DNA of 64,000 bases, taken from the NCBI RefSeq assembly GCF_000422305.1, contig NZ_KE383817.1:192507-256506 (forward strand). The letters run 5' to 3'. The DNA comes from Luteimonas mephitis DSM 12574. Lineage in GTDB: Bacteria; Pseudomonadota; Gammaproteobacteria; Xanthomonadales; Xanthomonadaceae. The position numbers were made by a program, and so were the translations under genes. Below the pieces are notes generated by a model. That model was not told where the DNA came from. It was given only the letters and a program-made list of their open reading frames with translations, and did not search any database. Positions 61,206 through 64,000 of the stretch are shown here, piece by piece. Within the stretch, counting starts at the first letter, position 1, and every line of letters starts with the position of its first letter.

Positions 61206-62699
61206 CTACAGCAGCACGACATCGAACTGCTCCTGCAGGTACTGCTCGTCGGCCTGGAAACGGATCGACTTGCCGAGGAACTCCTCCAGCTCCGCCACCG
61301 CCGCCGACTCCTCGTCGGTGATGCGCCCGACGACCTTGGGCGACGCGATCACCAGCAGCCGCGCGGCCTCGAACTGGCGCACCGCGCGGACGATCTCGCG
61401 GAAGATCTCGTAGGTCACCGTTTCGGCGGTCTTGAGCATGCCGCGGCCGCCGCACTCGTGACAGGGCTCGCTGAGCTGCCGCTGCAGGCTTTCGACCGTG
61501 CGCTTGCGGGTCATCTCCACCAGGCCCAGCGGCGAGAAGTCGTACACCGTGGTCTTGGCGTGGTCGCGCGTGAGCGATTTTTCCAGCGTGCGCAGCACCT
61601 GGCGCCGGTGTTCGGCGTCGGTCATGTCGATGAAGTCGATGATGATGATGCCGCCGAGGTTGCGCAGCCGCAGCTGCCTGGCCACCGCCTGCGCGGCCTC
61701 GAGGTTGGTCCGGTAGACGGTTTCCTCGAGGTTGCGCTGACCCAGGAACGAGCCGGTGTTGACGTCGACCGTAGTCATCGCCTCGGTCTGGTCGATGACC
61801 AGGTAGCCACCGGATTTCAGCGGCACTTCCTTCTCCAGCGCGCGCTGGATCTCGTCCTCGACGCCATACAGGTCGAACACCGGCCGCGTGCCGGAATAGT
61901 GTTCGATCTTCTCGGCCAGCCCCGGCATGTACTGCGCGGCGAACGTGCGCAGGCGTTCGCAGGTCTCGCGCGAATCGACCTTTACCTTCTCCACGTCGCG
62001 GCGCATCAGGTCGCGCACCGCGCGCATCGGCAGGGTCAGGTCTTCGTAGATGCGCGCGCCCACCGGCGCTTCGCGCACCTGCCGCTCGATCAGCGCCCAG
62101 GCGCGACCCAGGTAGGCGATGTCTTCGGCCAGCGCTTCGGACGGCTGGCCCTCGGCGTTGGTGCGGACGATGTAGCCGTGCCGGTGGCCGTCGGCAACCA
62201 GTTCGCCGATCAGCGTCTTCAACCGCGCACGCTCGGTCTCGTCCTCGATCCGCGCGGACACGCCGATCGTGCGCGATTGCGGCAGCAGCACCAGGTAACG
62301 CGACGGGATGCTGATCTGGGTCGTCAGCCGCGCGCCCTTGCTGCCGATCGGATCCTTGACCACCTGCACCACGATATCCTGCCCGTCGCGCAGCAGTTCG
62401 CTGATCGGTGGCACCGGCGGCGGCGGCTGCGGGGCGGCGGTCGCGTCGCCGGCGATTTCCGGCGTCGGCAGCGAACGCATCACGTCGCTGGCATGCAGGA
62501 ACGCCGCGCGATCCAGGCCGATCTCGACGAACGCCGCCTGCATCCCCGGCATCACCCGCTGCACCCGGCCCTTGTAGATGTTGCCGACCACGCCGCGCGA
62601 CCAGCCGCGCTCGATGTGCAGCTCCTGCAGCATGCCGTTCTCGACCACGGCCACGCGGGTTTCGCGCGGGGTGACGTTGACCAGGATCTCCTCGCTCAT
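61206..62699 (-). CDS. rng: Ribonuclease G
   Basis: Endoribonuclease of the RNase E/G family that matures the 5' end of 16S rRNA and degrades some mRNAs. It has 497 residues. The N-terminal S1 domain (about 38-125, [20 protein letters not shown]) is followed by the RNase H-like and DNase I-like domains with catalytic acids in [12 protein letters not shown] and [11 protein letters not shown]. The zinc link is CHECGGRG near residue 420. A Pro/Ala-rich stretch ([12 protein letters not shown]) is inserted in the S1 domain. The ATG overlaps the maf stop. Confidence 0.96.
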   Translation of the reverse strand: MSEEILVNVTPRETRVAVVENGMLQELHIERGWSRGVVGNIYKGRVQRVMPGMQAAFVEIGLDRAAFLHASDVMRSLPTPEIAGDATAAPQPPPPVPPISELLRDGQDIVVQVVKDPIGSKGARLTTQISIPSRYLVLLPQSRTIGVSARIEDETERARLKTLIGELVADGHRHGYIVRTNAEGQPSEALAEDIAYLGRAWALIERQVREAPVGARIYEDLTLPMRAVRDLMRRDVEKVKVDSRETCERLRTFAAQYMPGLAEKIEHYSGTRPVFDLYGVEDEIQRALEKEVPLKSGGYLVIDQTEAMTTVDVNTGSFLGQRNLEETVYRTNLEAAQAVARQLRLRNLGGIIIIDFIDMTDAEHRRQVLRTLEKSLTRDHAKTTVYDFSPLGLVEMTRKRTVESLQRQLSEPCHECGGRGMLKTAETVTYEIFREIVRAVRQFEAARLLVIASPKVVGRITDEESAAVAELEEFLGKSIRFQADEQYLQEQFDVVLL

Positions 62700-63292
62700 G
62701 CTGGCACCCGATCGGAGCAGCCGTCCCCGTGCCCGATCCCGAACTGCGACAGCAGTTCGCTGGTCTCGTGCAGCGGCAGGCCCATCACCCCCGAATAGCT
62801 CCCGGACAGATGCCGGATGAAGGCCTCGCCGCGGCCCTGGATCGCATACGCGCCGGCCTTGCCCATCGGCTCGCCGGTCGCCACGTAGGCCGCGATCTGC
62901 GCCTCGGAGATTTCGGCAAACGTCACCTGCGACACGGACACCGCCTGCGCCTCGCGTGCCGCTGACACCAGCGACACCGCCGAAACCACCTCGTGCGTGC
63001 GGCCCGACAGCCGGCGCAGCATCGCCGCGGCGTCGCGTTCATCGCGCGGCTTGCCGAAGACCTCATCGCCCAGCACCACCTCGGTATCGGCGCCCAGCAC
63101 CACCGCGCCCGGCACCCCCACCCGCAGCAGGCCGGCGCCGGCCTTCTCGCGCGCCACCCGGCGCACGTAGTCGGCAGGGGCCTCGGCGGGGTCGCGCCGC
63201 TCGGGCACGTCGATGTCGAGCACGCCGAATTCCACGCCGAGACGGCCCAGGAGTTCACGGCGACGGGGGGATTGCGAGGCAAGGTGCAGCAT
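62696..63292 (-). CDS. maf: Maf family nucleotide pyrophosphatase (YhdE type)
   Basis: Hydrolyses non-canonical or modified nucleoside triphosphates; the YhdE branch prefers dTTP and UTP and has been linked to septum control. It has 198 residues. [70 protein letters not shown] and [20 protein letters not shown] are family motifs. First gene of the chain with rng (four-base overlap). It is divergent from the SIMPL gene, with 121 bases between. Confidence 0.95.
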   Translation of the reverse strand: MLHLASQSPRRRELLGRLGVEFGVLDIDVPERRDPAEAPADYVRRVAREKAGAGLLRVGVPGAVVLGADTEVVLGDEVFGKPRDERDAAAMLRRLSGRTHEVVSAVSLVSAAREAQAVSVSQVTFAEISEAQIAAYVATGEPMGKAGAYAIQGRGEAFIRHLSGSYSGVMGLPLHETSELLSQFGIGHGDGCSDRVPA

Positions 63293-63413
63293 CGTGAAAG
63301 AATAACCCGCAGGCCCGGCACGGCTCCGGTTCAGCGCGCCCCAACCCCATTCAGGCTCACGGCCCGTTCACTGGACGGCACCGACCCTGCCCCCGTCCAC
63401 GATGGAGACCACC

Positions 63414-64000
63414 ATGCTTCGCAACCCCCTCCGCCCCCTCGCGCTCGCCAGCGCCCTTGCCCTGAGTTGCCTGACCATGACTGCCTGCGCCCAGAACACC
63501 ACCCCTACGGTCGCGTCCAGCGACGGCACCCTGCTCTCCGTCTCAGCCCAGGCCGAAGCCAGCCGCGTGCCCGACGTGGCCTCGCTGTCGACCGGCGTGG
63601 TGACCCAGGCCGCCGACGCCAACGCCGCGCTGTCGGCCAACGCTGCCCAGATGAACAAGGTGATGGCCGCGATCAAGGCCGCAGGCATTGCCGAGAAGGA
63701 CATCCAGACCAGCGGCATCAGCATCAACCCGCAGTACAAGTACACGGACAACCAGCCGCCGACGATCACCGGCTACCAGGCCAGCAACACGGTCAGCATC
63801 AAGGTGCGCGAGATCGGCAAGCTCGGCGAGGTGCTCGACGCGCTGGTGGCCAGCGGCGCCAACCAGGTCAACGGTCCCAGCTTCGAGATCGACCAGCCCG
63901 AGGCCGTCTACGACGAAGCCCGCCGCGCGGCGCTGGAGAAGGCGCAGCAGCGCGCGCAGATGTACGCCAAGTCGCTGGGCATGAAGGTGCAGCGCATCGT
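63414..64000 (+). CDS. SIMPL-domain (DUF541) periplasmic protein, cut by window edge
   Basis: The first 195 residues of a secreted SIMPL domain protein. The signal peptide is MLRNPLRPLALASALALSCL followed by TMTACAQ; the Cys could be a lipidation site, but the -3 residue is not typical. The mature part LLSVSAQAEASRVPDVASLS and DIQTSGISINPQYKYT is characteristic of the BP26/OMP28-like family, beta-rich oligomers of the envelope with roles in oxidative stress. GGAGA lies five bases before the ATG. The C terminus is beyond the window. Confidence 0.9.
   Translation, partial: MLRNPLRPLALASALALSCLTMTACAQNTTPTVASSDGTLLSVSAQAEASRVPDVASLSTGVVTQAADANAALSANAAQMNKVMAAIKAAGIAEKDIQTSGISINPQYKYTDNQPPTITGYQASNTVSIKVREIGKLGEVLDALVASGANQVNGPSFEIDQPEAVYDEARRAALEKAQQRAQMYAKSLGMKVQRI

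Noticed and set aside
56970-62798. A 1942-codon open frame on the plus strand opposite yhdP and rng
   Set aside because: Very long antisense frames are expected at this GC content. The translation is rich in Arg, His, Gln and Ala and has no family features, while the minus strand encodes clear yhdP and rng.

Overview
The window is chromosomal DNA from a high-GC gammaproteobacterium, most probably of the family Xanthomonadaceae (Luteimonas, Lysobacter or a close relative). The inference rests on strong GC bias at third codon positions, frequent GTG and TTG starts, the gene orders (creB-creC-creD, phoB-phoR-ppk-ppx, and a pyrH to accA cell-envelope cluster), an isocitrate dehydrogenase with NAD-type residues, and many short dispersed repeats of the GGGATTCGGGATT and GTAGGAGCGGCTTCAGCCGCGAGCT types. 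No phage, integrase, insertion sequence or CRISPR array is visible. The content is mostly housekeeping genes.

Layout. 1-660: 5' part of the trigger factor gene (minus strand). 824-1638: a consensus promoter and five tRNA genes (Pro, Arg, His, Lys, Leu) with an intrinsic terminator after tRNA-Lys. 1759-8016: a BAX inhibitor-like membrane protein, an NhaC-type antiporter, NAD-type isocitrate dehydrogenase, an AhpD-like protein, a glutaredoxin and a BepA-like M48 protease. 8123-14054: a PhoB box and the tightly coupled phoB-phoR-ppk-ppx unit, which joins phosphate sensing to polyphosphate metabolism, followed by a decayed glycosyltransferase gene. 14705-18356: creB-creC-creD with a perfect match to the CreB binding tag in front of creD. 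18497-24804: rlmJ, a cation diffusion facilitator, a GNAT acetyltransferase and mfd.

24983-44030: a long plus-strand cluster of pyrH, a zinc-type CDF gene, frr, uppS, cdsA, dxr, rseP, bamA, lpxD, fabZ, lpxA, lpxB, rnhB, dnaE and accA. It covers ribosome recycling, isoprenoid and phospholipid precursors, outer-membrane assembly, lipid A, fatty acid initiation and replication. 44125-48870: a methyltransferase, an Old Yellow Enzyme, tilS, xseB and ispA. 48942-53194: a CHASE2-domain membrane protein overlapping an SH3/M48 metalloprotease gene, then two DUF4870 membrane proteins. 53421-63292: pmbA, darP and the minus-strand chain maf-rng-yhdP-tldD. The window ends inside a SIMPL-domain protein gene.

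Two observations stand out. First, two repeat families have spread through the window, and repeat or repeat-like segments lie in frame inside essential genes (dnaE, dxr, apparently ispA, and the 5' end of lpxB). Second, the CHASE2 receptor has no recognisable output domain and is translationally coupled to a secreted protease. This pair is the best candidate for an undescribed system, but its function is not shown by sequence. Regulatory calls (Pho box, cre tag, promoters) rest on consensus matching by eye.
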